Source: Sphingomonas daechungensis
GTDB lineage: Bacteria > Pseudomonadota > Alphaproteobacteria > Sphingomonadales > Sphingomonadaceae
Length of the DNA stretch: 64,000 bases
Direction: 5' to 3'
Assembly (NCBI RefSeq): GCF_014489495.1
Contig: NZ_CP060780.1
Location: 2,181,001 to 2,245,000 of the forward strand
This document shows, piece after piece, positions 19,072-30,725 of the stretch (the stretch's first letter is position 1; each line of letters opens with the position of its first letter). Below the pieces are notes generated by a model, which saw only the letters and a program-made list of their open reading frames with translations, was not told the DNA's origin and made no database searches. The position numbers and the translations under genes are program-made.

Positions 19072-20891
19072 TCCACCGTAACGCTCTTCGCGAGGTTGCG
19101 CGGCTGATCGACGTCCGTGCCTTTGGTCACCGCCACGTGGTACGCCAGCAACTGCACCGGCACCGCGTAGACGAGGGGCGCGATCAGCGGGTGCACTTCG
19201 GGCATCTCGATCGTCGCGATGCAGCCCTCGCCGGCATCTTCGAGGCCCTTGGCATCGCTGATCAGAACGATCTTGCCTCCGCGGGCCCGGACCTCCTGCA
19301 TGTTGCTGACCGTTTTCTCGAACAGCGGCCCGGACGGCGCGAGGACGATCACTGGGACAGCTTCGTCGATCAGCGCAATCGGCCCATGCTTCATCTCGCC
19401 GGCGGCATAGCCTTCGGCGTGGATGTAGCTGATTTCCTTGAGCTTTAGCGCGCCTTCGAGAGCCAGCGGATAGTCTGGACCACGACCGAGGTAGAGCACG
19501 TCCCGCGCCGGCGCGATAAGATGCGCCATGGAGGCAATATCGTCATCGTGGCCGAGCGCTGCGTTCAGTGCGGCGGGGGCCTCCTGGAGGTGCTGGACGA
19601 TTTCCTGCTCTTCTTCCCGACTCAGTCTGCCCTTCGCGCGGGCAAGGTTCGCCGAGAGAGCGGCCAGCACCGCCAACTGGCAGGTGAACGCCTTCGTCGA
19701 AGCCACGCCGATTTCCGGCCCGGCATACGTGGGAAGCAGAAGGTCCGCCTCGCGAGCCATCGAGCTTGTCGGCACGTTCACGACGACCGCAATCCGCTGT
19801 TGCTCGCTCCGGGCATGCCGCAGCGCCGCGAGCGTATCGGCCGTCTCGCCCGACTGACTGATGAAGAGCGCGAGCCCACCAGGCTCCAGCACCGGCTGGC
19901 GGTAGCGAAACTCGCTGGCAACATCGATGTCGACGGGAACGCGGGCGAACTGCTCAATCCAGTATTTCGCGACCATCCCCGCGTAAAAGCTGGTGCCGCA
20001 AGCCACGATGGTGACCCGGCCCACGGTCGCGAGGTCGAGGTCGCCTGTCGGCAATGCCACTTCGCCCTCGAATGGACGGACATAGCTCTGGAGCGTCTGA
20101 GCGACGGCGATCGGCTGCTCGAAGATCTCTTTCTGCATGTAATGGGCGTAATTGCCCTTCTCGACCGGAGCCGCAGAAGCGCCGGATTCGACGATCTCCC
20201 GCTCGACGGGCTGATTGTCACGGTCAAAGATCTCGATGCCCTCGCGGCGAACCACCGCCCAATCGCCCTCGTCGAGATAGGCAATCCGCTGCGTCCAAGG
20301 GGCGACAGCGAGCGCATCGGAGCCGAGATAATTCTCGCCGTCGCCATAGCCGACGGTGAGCGGCGCACCCATTCGCGCGCCAATGATGAGGTCGGGATAG
20401 TCGCGGAACAGAAATGCGATCGCGAACGCTCCCTGCAGCCGCGGCAGCACGGCGGCGACCGCGTCCTGCGGCGACGCGCCGCCTTCGACCTCCCGGGCAA
20501 CCAGATGGGCGACAACTTCGGTGTCCGTCTCGCTTCGGAACTCGCGGCCATCGGCGATGAGCTCTTCTCTCAGCGGCTTGAAATTCTCGATGATGCCGTT
20601 GTGGACGATCGCCACCGGTCCGACGATGTGAGGGTGCGCATTGTCGACGGTCGGCGCCCCATGCGTCGCCCACCGCGTGTGAGCGATGCCAATCGTCCCA
20701 CCGAGCTTTTCCCTGGCCAGCTCGCGGGCGAGATTGTCCAGCTTCCCTTCTGCCCGGCGACGGACGAGCTCACCGTGGTCGATCGTGCAGATGCCGGCAC
20801 TGTCGTATCCGCGATATTCGAGCCGCTTCAGTCCGTCGAACAGCCGCTGAGCGACTTCACTTTTCCCGACAATCCCAACGATTCCGCACAT
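19068..20891 (-). CDS. glmS: Glutamine--fructose-6-phosphate aminotransferase (isomerizing)
   Basis: Makes glucosamine-6-phosphate, the first step to UDP-GlcNAc. The mature N-terminus is MCGIVGIVG with catalytic Cys2 of the glutaminase domain (about residues 1-220), followed by two SIS sugar-isomerase domains with CGTSFYAG, SQSGETADT and the C-terminal AKSVTVE. It is intact at 607 residues, the normal length. Expression is likely linked to the downstream racemase gene through the ATGA overlap. I see no glmS ribozyme, which would not be expected in this group. Confidence 0.96.
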   Translation of the reverse strand: MCGIVGIVGKSEVAQRLFDGLKRLEYRGYDSAGICTIDHGELVRRRAEGKLDNLARELAREKLGGTIGIAHTRWATHGAPTVDNAHPHIVGPVAIVHNGIIENFKPLREELIADGREFRSETDTEVVAHLVAREVEGGASPQDAVAAVLPRLQGAFAIAFLFRDYPDLIIGARMGAPLTVGYGDGENYLGSDALAVAPWTQRIAYLDEGDWAVVRREGIEIFDRDNQPVEREIVESGASAAPVEKGNYAHYMQKEIFEQPIAVAQTLQSYVRPFEGEVALPTGDLDLATVGRVTIVACGTSFYAGMVAKYWIEQFARVPVDIDVASEFRYRQPVLEPGGLALFISQSGETADTLAALRHARSEQQRIAVVVNVPTSSMAREADLLLPTYAGPEIGVASTKAFTCQLAVLAALSANLARAKGRLSREEEQEIVQHLQEAPAALNAALGHDDDIASMAHLIAPARDVLYLGRGPDYPLALEGALKLKEISYIHAEGYAAGEMKHGPIALIDEAVPVIVLAPSGPLFEKTVSNMQEVRARGGKIVLISDAKGLEDAGEGCIATIEMPEVHPLIAPLVYAVPVQLLAYHVAVTKGTDVDQPRNLAKSVTVE

Positions 20892-21192
20892 AGACCCTCA
20901 CTGGACGACCGCGTCCGACCCGCCCGACTGAGTAGTCCGTCCATTATGGATGTAAACTGGTCCATATTGGGCTTGTTCTACAGCGGTACCGTCCAACTCT
21001 TAACGCACATCAGCCGAGCTGTTCTGCGGGATAGCTCTAGTTCGGACGGAACAAAGTCTGGCCGCTGACCCGAAGTTCGGCTGGAGAGGGCCGCGATCAG
21101 GTTCTTGCGCGCGCCGGCCTTATGCCGGTCACAAAGCCTCTTCCAAGGCTGCAATTGGCTGTTAGGCTTGAGACATCGGTAGGGGGCCGTTT
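20892..21192. other. Intergenic region between glmS and the secreted paralogue pair
   Basis: About 300 bp of divergent intergenic DNA that must hold the promoters of glmS and of the plus-strand pair. I find no gene, tRNA or strong hairpin in it. The minus-strand half is comparatively AT-rich around 20940-20975, a likely place for the glmS promoter. Confidence 0.3.
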
Positions 21193-21812
21193 GTGAGTTT
21201 GTTCAAGTTTGGGGCGCTCGCGCTTGCGAGCACAGGCGTTCTTGCGTGCGCGGCGAATGCGCAGACGTCCACGCAATGCGAAGTCCATATCTACCCGGCT
21301 GATGGGGTGCACAGCGTCGGTGAGGATTTCGACGCCACCAAGCGCGTCGACCAAGATTTGAAGCATTATTACGAGATGGCCGGCCGTCCGCTCGATTGGC
21401 TGACACCGAGGCGTCAGGGCGAGATCTTGAGCGAAGTGGTGGTCGGTCACGTTCTCGGTATTTCCGAGACTTCTCGGGTGATCCATGCCAACTTCCTCAC
21501 TCGCCGAGAAGCGATCGCGGCTGGCCCGAAGGCTCCGTCGACCGCCGCCTGCACGGTGGAAGTCATGCTCCCGCAAATCATGCTTGAGCGCGGCGGTCTC
21601 GCCGAGCGGTCCGTTCGCGTTTTTGGAGTCGTTCGACGCTTCGAAAACGGCACGCAAGTCTCGACCTTCAGCAGCTACGGCGCCGCCCGATGCCCGGATT
21701 CCAGCTTCGGTCACCCGCGGAGGCAGAGAAAGCGACTCAGATCGTCGAGGCGGCTTATCGGGGAGCAGTTGAGGAACTGCTGCAGAATTCAGCAAAGCAA
21801 AAGCGTAAGTGA
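21193..21812 (+). CDS. Secreted protein of unknown function, first of a tandem pair (frameshift)
   Basis: Starts at GTG; a signal peptide covers about residues 1-24 (ACAANA cleavage site). The mature N-terminus reads CEVHIYPADG, which matches CELHIWPAER in the next gene, so the two are paralogues. Two further similar stretches are a central region on entry to the IS/TSRV segment and a Cys-containing CTVEVML segment that parallels CYSELIVTD downstream. The frame breaks near 21692; the repaired tail includes AAYRGAVEELLQNSAKQKRK with stop at 21810-21812. About 206 residues. No known domain. Confidence 0.7.
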
Positions 21813-21824
21813 GGGGAGAAGATC

Positions 21825-22586
21825 TTGAAATTCATGTATCTACTCAGCGCGGCACTGATCACCGCCGGTCCGGCGATTGCACAGGAGGTCGCTCCGGCGC
21901 CTGCGCCAGAGACTGTGACATCCGAAGCGGCACCTTCAGCACCCGCATCTTCTGAAGCCTCGACTGTCCAGGAAACCTCACCGTCACCCGTTGTCACGGC
22001 GGCCGCGGCTCCCGTCGCCGATGAGCCGAAGTGCGAACTGCACATCTGGCCGGCGGAGCGGTTCCAGGCGATGACGACGGGATGGCTTGGAGGCGGTCTG
22101 CTGGATGCCGCCATCCATGCGGACGGCGACAAGGCGCGCCGCTCGCAAATGGCGTCCGCTCTCGACCCGGGAGGTCAGCTTGACGCGCTTCAGAAGCTCG
22201 ATCTCATCGCGCTTCTCAAGCTGCCTGCATCCAAGATTGTAACGCACGAGGAGGCGCTCGACCGCAAGACGGTCAACAAGATCCTGACCCGCCGCTCGGA
22301 CTCGAAGGCGTCTTGCTATTCGGAGTTGATCGTCACCGACGTGCTTTACACCAAGGCGGCGATGTGGGGCCGCTCGCTCAGGACGTCTTTCATCCTGCGG
22401 CAGTTCGACGCGAGCACTGGGGCGCCGCGGATCAAGAAGACGACAGGCGGGAATGGCCTCAAGATCTTCCCGGCCAAGAAAGGCGAAGACACGACAGAGG
22501 CAGACGCGGAGCTCGTCAGCATCTTCCAGAAGAACTTCACCGAAGCGACGGAGAATTTCGCCAAGCAGACCGGCTCGACGAGCTAA
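21825..22586 (+). CDS. Secreted protein of unknown function, second of a tandem pair
   Basis: The 253-residue product probably starts at TTG 21825, because GGGGAG lies five bases upstream; an in-frame ATG nine bases later is the alternative. A signal peptide (about residues 1-19) is followed by a 45-residue low-complexity linker rich in Ala, Pro, Ser and Glu. The conserved part begins CELHIWPAER. Two cysteines in the mature part, also present in the neighbour, may pair. The gene pair is separated by only 12 bases and is probably co-transcribed. Function unknown. Confidence 0.75.
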   Translation: MKFMYLLSAALITAGPAIAQEVAPAPAPETVTSEAAPSAPASSEASTVQETSPSPVVTAAAAPVADEPKCELHIWPAERFQAMTTGWLGGGLLDAAIHADGDKARRSQMASALDPGGQLDALQKLDLIALLKLPASKIVTHEEALDRKTVNKILTRRSDSKASCYSELIVTDVLYTKAAMWGRSLRTSFILRQFDASTGAPRIKKTTGGNGLKIFPAKKGEDTTEADAELVSIFQKNFTEATENFAKQTGSTS

Positions 22587-22616
22587 GACCGATAAGGCGG
22601 CGGATGGCGCGGACGG

Positions 22617-23967
<1,351 letters not shown>

Positions 23968-23988
23968 TCGGGTGCGAGCAATGGCACC

Positions 23989-25303
<1,315 letters not shown>

Positions 25304-25958
25304 GCGATTGCGATTTCCGGAAGTTGCAACTCCGGTTGAGCAGCTGCGGCGAGCATATCGCGAACCAGACCGAAGCTGCGGCGGTGTAAAGGCGTCGGTC
25401 CAAGCTCGCGCAAGGCCCGTCGGTGATGGGGCGTCGGATAGCCGCGATTCCGCTCCCATCCGTAACCGGGATAAGTCTCCGCGTGCTGCACCATCATGCG
25501 ATCGCGAGTGACCTTGGCGATGATCGAGGCGGCGGCGATGGAGCGGCACTTGGCGTCGCCGTCGACGATCGCCTTGGACGGCCGCTGCCATTTCGGAGTC
25601 GCGTTGCCATCGACGAGCACCCACGCCGGCTCGATACCGAGTGCCTCGACCGCCCGGCTCATTGCCAACATGCGCGCCCAGTAGATGTTGATCGTGTCGA
25701 TCTCTTCCACGCTGGCGACGCCGACGCCAAATGCCGCGACCTTGGTCAGCTTGGCATAAAGCGCCTCGCGCTTTTCCAGCGGCAAGTTCTTGGAATCGTC
25801 GATGCCGCGCGGAAATTTGTTGCGGTCGAGGATACAGGCCGCTGCGACCACCGGCCCGCAAGCGGGGCGCAGCCGGCCTCATCCACGCCGGCAAGCGGCT
25901 GCGGGAAGTCCAGCTCGATCTTGAAGGAGCAGCGGCGAGGCATTGAGTCACTTGTGTA

Positions 25959-26030
25959 CCCCTGCGAAGGCAGGGGTCCAGTGACCTATCGCTGATTTTC
26001 CACAAGAAACTGGGCCCCTGCCTTCGCAGG
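25959..26030. repeat. REP-like palindromic element between rnhB and thiD
   Basis: Arm CCTGCGAAGGCAGGGG at 25961 recurs inverted at 26009-26030; over 22 bases the arms match at 21. Each arm is itself a small hairpin (CCTGC-GAAG-GCAGG). The element fills the rnhB-thiD gap. The form matches dispersed palindromic repeats of alphaproteobacteria; other copies in the genome are assumed, not seen. Confidence 0.65.
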
Positions 26031-26040
26031 AGCGCAACAA

Positions 26041-27222
26041 CTACTCGACGCGCCAGGGCGGGAAGCGGCGCGCTTCCCCCGCCTTGTAGAGGAAAATGAT
26101 GTTACCCGACGGGTCGCGAAGGCGGGCCTCGCGCCACATCCACGGCTGGTTGCGCGGCGCATGCTCGAACAGAATACCGAGGCGGGCGAGCCGCTCCACG
26201 CGGGCATCGAGGTCGTCGCATTCGAGGTAGACGGCGGTCGTCGCCGAGATCTTCTCGTCCGGATCGGCCTGGATCGACAGGGTCGCTCCGCCAAACGTCT
26301 CGAACCGGGCGTAGGAGTTTTCCGGGCTGTCGACGATCTGCTTGAGGCCGAGCTTCGAATAGAAATCGACGGACTTGGCGTAATCCTTCACCGTCAGCGT
26401 CACCTGGTTGAGCCGCGGTCCCGGACCCACGTCCAGGCGGACATTGGTCGACCCTACAGGGCCCGAGCCATGCCCGAGGTCCGGCGCTGCATAGAGCGCC
26501 ACCCGGACAAAGGTCCGCGCTCGCTCCACCGCTGACGTCAAACTGTCGCCCTGCCCCAGAAGGCAGGCAATCGCGCTCGCCAGCGTGCAGCCGGTGCCGT
26601 GCGTGCTGGTGGTGTCGATCCGCTGGCCCTGCCAGCTGGTCATGTTGTCGGTTTCGATCAGTGCATCGGCGAGCGTGTCGCCTTCCTCGTGACCACCTTT
26701 GATCAGCACCGCGCAACCGTGATCGCCCACGAGTCCGAGAGCGGCAGCGACCGGGTCATCCTGATTGCTGAGCCGCGCGAGCTCCGGCAGGTTGGGCGTG
26801 ACGATCGTCGCAAGGTCCATCAAAGGGCCGAAAGCGGCGATCGTGGCGTCGTCGGCCAGCGAGGATCCGCTCGTCGCGACCATGACCGGGTCAAAGACGA
26901 TCGGGAGATCGGGATTCTCTGCCTTGAGCCGTTGAAGCCTCAGAGCGAGCTGCTCCGCGGCAAAGACGCTGCCGATCATTCCGATCTTCACCGCGTCGAC
27001 GCCAATATCCTCGATGACCGCGTCGATCTGGGCGAGGATCACCTCGGCCGGGACCGGGTGCACGGCGGTCACTCCCGTCGTGTTCTGCGCGGTCACGGCC
27101 GTCACCGCGGTCATCGCATGGCCGCCGAGCATCGTGATTGTCTTGATGTCGGCCTGGATGCCGGCGCCCCCGCCGGAATCCGAGCCGGCGATGACGAGGA
27201 CTCGCGCGGGCTTCGCGGTCAT
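26041..27222 (-). CDS. thiD: Fusion: hydroxymethylpyrimidine/phosphomethylpyrimidine kinase with C-terminal VOC domain
   Basis: Residues 1-260 are a ThiD kinase of thiamine synthesis: IAGSDSGGGAGIQADIKT, GMIGS, FDPVMVATSG, and the anion-hole THGTGCTLASAIA. After GSGPVGSTNV the frame continues without stop into a 120-residue glyoxalase/bleomycin-resistance-like (VOC) domain with LNQVTLTVKDYAKSVDFYSKLGL and a C-terminal RLRDPSGNIIFLYKAG. ThiD proteins normally end just before the join. I set the start at the ATG at 27222. The fusion could be real or caused by one of the single-base errors seen elsewhere, which is the main doubt. No thiamine genes are nearby. Confidence 0.75.
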   Translation of the reverse strand: MTAKPARVLVIAGSDSGGGAGIQADIKTITMLGGHAMTAVTAVTAQNTTGVTAVHPVPAEVILAQIDAVIEDIGVDAVKIGMIGSVFAAEQLALRLQRLKAENPDLPIVFDPVMVATSGSSLADDATIAAFGPLMDLATIVTPNLPELARLSNQDDPVAAALGLVGDHGCAVLIKGGHEEGDTLADALIETDNMTSWQGQRIDTTSTHGTGCTLASAIACLLGQGDSLTSAVERARTFVRVALYAAPDLGHGSGPVGSTNVRLDVGPGPRLNQVTLTVKDYAKSVDFYSKLGLKQIVDSPENSYARFETFGGATLSIQADPDEKISATTAVYLECDDLDARVERLARLGILFEHAPRNQPWMWREARLRDPSGNIIFLYKAGEARRFPPWRVE

Positions 27223-27304
27223 TGCGGCGCTTCGGGCGCCGTACGGGGCGAAACTGTCCATGCGCACAGCGTCCCGGTTTCGCGTCTAATTGCGAAGAAA
27301 GGGT

Positions 27305-28645
27305 TCACGCTGCGCTTTGTACCGCCTCGCAGATGTCGTCGACCAGCCGCTCGACGAGCTTGGGGTCGTCGCCTTCGGCCATGACCCGGATGAGAGGTTC
27401 GGTGCCCGACTTGCGGATGACGAGGCGACCACGCCCCTCAAGCTCCGCTTCGGCGGCGGCAATCCGCTGCTGGACGCGGTCGGTTTCGAGCGGCGCCTTG
27501 CCGCCGTTGAAGCGCACATTCCTCAGCAGCTGCGGCACCGGGTCGAACAGGTGCAGGACCTCGCTTGAGGGCTTGCCGCTATCGACCAGCGCGGCAAGCA
27601 CCTGGAGTGCGGCGACCAGCCCGTCGCCGGTGGTCGAATGGTCGCTCAGGATGATGTGACCGGACTGCTCCCCGCCGACATTGCACTTCTTCTCCCGCAT
27701 CGCCTCCAGAACGTAGCGGTCGCCGACTGCGGTTCGGATGAGCCCAATCCCCTCCTGCTGAAGCCGGCGTTCCAGCCCGAGGTTGGACATGACCGTCGCG
27801 ACGACCGAACCGCCGCGAAGCTCGCCGCGACGTTGAAGGTCGAGCCCGACCAGCGCCATCATCTGGTCGCCGTCGATGATGCGTCCCTTCTCGTCGACCA
27901 GGATCAGGCGATCGGCGTCGCCGTCGAGCGCGATGCCGATGTGAGCACCGCTCGCGACGACCGTTTCCTGCAACAGCTGGGGCTTGGTCGATCCGCATTC
28001 GGCGTTGATGTTGAGGCCGTCCGGCTTCACGCCGATCGGGATGACGTCGGCGCCGAGCTCCCACAGAGCCTCCGGAGCGACGTGGTAGGCGGCGCCATTC
28101 GCGCAATCGACAACGATTTTGAGGCCGTCCAGGCGAAGCCGTTCCGGAAATGTCGACTTCACATGGTGAATGTACCGCCCACGGGCATCGTCGATACGGC
28201 GGGCCCGCCCGATCTTCTCCGCAGCGACGAGCTTCACGCCCTTTTCGATCTTCGCTTCGATGGCCTGCTCGGTCTTGTCACTGAGCTTGTAGCCATCCGG
28301 CCCGAATAGCTTGATGCCATTGTCGGCGAACGGGTTGTGCGAGGCGGAGATCATCACGCCGATATCCGCGCGCATCGACCGTGTCAGCATCGCCACCGCC
28401 GGCGTAGGCATCGGCCCGAGCAGCACCACGTCCATGCCCACGGAGGTGAAACCGGCGACCATCGCCGATTCCATCATGTAGCCGCTGAGGCGCGTGTCTT
28501 TGCCGATCACGACACGATGGCGGTGATCGCCGCGGAGGAAGTGAGCACCTGCTGCCTGCCCGACGCGAAGCGCCGTTTCGGCCGTCATCGGCTCGCTATT
28601 GGTCAGGCCGCGGATACCGTCGGTACCGAAGAATTTGCGTGTCAT
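27305..28645 (-). CDS. glmM: Phosphoglucosamine mutase
   Basis: Interconverts glucosamine-6-phosphate and glucosamine-1-phosphate, the step between GlmS and GlmU. It has FGTDGIRG, the phosphoserine loop [15 protein letters not shown], the metal-binding DGDADR and the C-terminal [12 protein letters not shown] phosphate-binding loop. It is intact at 446 residues, normal for the family. Phosphorylation of the loop serine is required in the family. Downstream by 82 bp lies thiD on the same strand. Confidence 0.96.
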   Translation of the reverse strand: MTRKFFGTDGIRGLTNSEPMTAETALRVGQAAGAHFLRGDHRHRVVIGKDTRLSGYMMESAMVAGFTSVGMDVVLLGPMPTPAVAMLTRSMRADIGVMISASHNPFADNGIKLFGPDGYKLSDKTEQAIEAKIEKGVKLVAAEKIGRARRIDDARGRYIHHVKSTFPERLRLDGLKIVVDCANGAAYHVAPEALWELGADVIPIGVKPDGLNINAECGSTKPQLLQETVVASGAHIGIALDGDADRLILVDEKGRIIDGDQMMALVGLDLQRRGELRGGSVVATVMSNLGLERRLQQEGIGLIRTAVGDRYVLEAMREKKCNVGGEQSGHIILSDHSTTGDGLVAALQVLAALVDSGKPSSEVLHLFDPVPQLLRNVRFNGGKAPLETDRVQQRIAAAEAELEGRGRLVIRKSGTEPLIRVMAEGDDPKLVERLVDDICEAVQSAA

Positions 28646-28685
28646 TGAAATCGGTTTAGCGCGGCTGGTTCAGCAGTGCGAGTGG

Positions 28686-29343
28686 TCAGCCAACCCAACT
28701 CCAAATGCCGACCGGCCCGGGGTGAAGCCAGGTGGCGACCAGGAACAGCAATGTCCCGCCGAGGACTGCGGTCGTGCCCGGCCACTTCGCACCCTTTGTG
28801 AATGGAATGAAGGCGGTCTGGGCCAGCCATTCGTGGAAGTGCTCGCCCATCAGCTTCCGCTTCTTCGCATCCTGCCCACCGATCCAACGACCGCGAGGAC
28901 GAAAATGGCGGTGTCGAATACGAGCGCCTTCATGGTGGCGATCACAAGGAAGTGCACGATCGCCCAGAGCGCGAAGCTCCACATCATGGGTGGCGGGTGA
29001 TAGTGAAGACGCCTCCCGGAATTCGCCCGCGCTCGAGGCGAGCGCCCGGAAGCGCCGGATTGCTGATGAAGGAGCCGACGAAAAGGATCGAAGCCAGCCA
29101 CATCAAGACGGTCCCGACAGGCCAAACCCATGCGCCGAACTGCCAGTTGGGCGGCTCCCGTCCGATGGCATGGTAGAAATAGATCATCAGTCCGAAGAAC
29201 AGCAGCGACTGGAGCGAATAGACGAGTTGGAAGCCGCGTTCCCCCAAATGGCTGACCATCCAGGAACGCATGGGGTGCGACCAAAGGAGATGAAGACCGA
29301 CGAAGGCGATGCAGGACAGGAACAGTCCGGCCTGCGGAGTCAC
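28686..29343 (-). CDS. NnrU family membrane protein (two frameshifts)
   Basis: An integral membrane protein with about five hydrophobic segments and the NnrU-type sequence TRHPMMWSFALWAI (after repair) and an N-terminal FVGLHLLWSHPMRSWM. NnrU-like proteins are associated with nitrogen-oxide metabolism in some bacteria; several are also similar to the isoprenylcysteine methyltransferase fold, so the function here is open. The frame breaks near 28985 (missing C) and near 28879 (missing G). The start is GTG overlapping the amidohydrolase stop (GTGA). Repaired length is about 219 residues. Confidence 0.75.
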
Positions 29344-30725
29344 CGCGTGTAAGCCTCAGGAAGCACGTCGCGGCTCAGGTCTCTGTACCGGTCGCGCAGC
29401 TTGGTCTGCCTCGTGTCCATCGGCTGTTGCACCCCGTCGATGAATACCGCGTCTGCGTTGGACGATACCTGAAGTGGGTCTCCAGACCAAATGACGACAT
29501 CGGCTCGGCGGCCAGGCGTGAGGCTGCCGATATCTCGACCCATTCCAAGAGCCTCGGCGGGACCCGAGGTGATCATTGCCAATGCCTCACCCCAGCGCAC
29601 TCCGCTGGCGCCCGGCACATCTCTCAATGCAACGAGATTGCCGGCATATTGCCGCTGGTTGAACAAGTAGCGGGTATCGTTGTCATCGATCATGCCGATG
29701 GCCACGCGCACGCCGGCATTCCGCATTCTTCCGACATTCGACTGGGTCGCAGCGATCTGTTCGAAGTTCGCGGGCAAGTCGTTCACCGCAGAAGCGATAA
29801 CCGGCACGTTCGCGGCAGCGATCTTGTCGGCGACCAGCCAACCTTCCGTCGCTCCGACAAGTACGATCTTCAACGCGGGATAGTCACGCTTCAGGCTCAG
29901 AACGTTGAGGATGTCGCGAGCCCGCTCGACGTGAACCAGCAGCGCCTGCCGTCCCTGCAGCACAGGCACCAGTGCCACGGCATCATATCGGGTGAGAAGC
30001 ACGTCGTCGCTTCGTCGTGCATCCGGCCCATAGAGGCGCGACTCGTTCGGGTTGCGGACGATCGGCTGGTCGGCCTGGTTTTCGACCGCCCTGCCCGACG
30101 ACGCGATCGAGCCGGAATATCGGCCCAGTTCCCTCGCCTCGCGGAGTGCGTTGCGGAACTGGATGTACGCGGACGGCCGCGACCCGCCCGCCGTGTTGCC
30201 GCCTGTTTCCCCAAGCTCGACAAATTGGAAGGCGCGAGCGCGCGTGATCGGCTCCATGTCGGCACCGAGGTCGATCACTGCGCCCTGCCCGGCAAAGATG
30301 CTGCGGGCGACGTTCGGCGCCACGATCGCGCGCGTAACCCCGTCGGCCCGGTTCACCGAGATGGCCGTGTCGGACGGATTGATACCCGGGGCGACGTCGA
30401 TCGCCGCTCCGAACGGACCGTTCTGGGCCTTGTCGTCGGTTAGCGGCCCGGAAAGATCGACTTCGCTCAGGCCAAGGCGTGAGAAGCCGGCGACGATGCC
30501 GGGCGTAACCCACTTGCCCCGGGCGTCGACGACCTCCGCTCCGGGCGGAATGCGCACGTTGGCGCCGGCAGCGACGATGCGTCCATTGCGGATGACGACA
30601 GTGCCGCCCGTTATGGGCTCGGAGCCGTCTCCGAGCGCAACGGTGCCGCCCGTGATTGCGATCGTCTGCGCGGCGACCGGAGCCGCTGTTGCAAGGAGCG
30701 CGCAGGCGATGAGCACGCGGATCAC
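29340..30725 (-). CDS. Amidohydrolase-like secreted protein lacking metal ligands
   Basis: Start GTG at 30725 overlaps the upstream stop, and a signal peptide (about residues 1-20, ending PVAAQ) follows. The 461-residue protein has the amidohydrolase layout (beta-sandwich ends, ADVVIWSGDPL), but the first metal site, normally HxH, reads GIVAGFSRLG. The later segments equivalent to the neighbour's histidine sites have also lost histidines (GATEGW, MIDDND). It is clearly a paralogue of the next gene, and is probably a non-catalytic or altered partner. The gene is intact in frame. Confidence 0.75.
   Translation of the reverse strand: MIRVLIACALLATAAPVAAQTIAITGGTVALGDGSEPITGGTVVIRNGRIVAAGANVRIPPGAEVVDARGKWVTPGIVAGFSRLGLSEVDLSGPLTDDKAQNGPFGAAIDVAPGINPSDTAISVNRADGVTRAIVAPNVARSIFAGQGAVIDLGADMEPITRARAFQFVELGETGGNTAGGSRPSAYIQFRNALREARELGRYSGSIASSGRAVENQADQPIVRNPNESRLYGPDARRSDDVLLTRYDAVALVPVLQGRQALLVHVERARDILNVLSLKRDYPALKIVLVGATEGWLVADKIAAANVPVIASAVNDLPANFEQIAATQSNVGRMRNAGVRVAIGMIDDNDTRYLFNQRQYAGNLVALRDVPGASGVRWGEALAMITSGPAEALGMGRDIGSLTPGRRADVVIWSGDPLQVSSNADAVFIDGVQQPMDTRQTKLRDRYRDLSRDVLPEAYTR

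Noticed and set aside
19521-21068. A 515-codon open frame on the plus strand opposite glmS
   Set aside because: It is antisense to an intact, clearly conserved gene, has no known motif, and its composition is what GC-rich third positions produce on the opposite strand.
28646-28685. Possible small gene between glmM and the NnrU gene
   Set aside because: Only 40 bp, no start codon with a ribosome site; plain intergenic DNA.
29427-30443. A 338-codon plus-strand frame opposite the first amidohydrolase
   Set aside because: Antisense shadow; the minus-strand gene has a signal peptide and clear paralogy.
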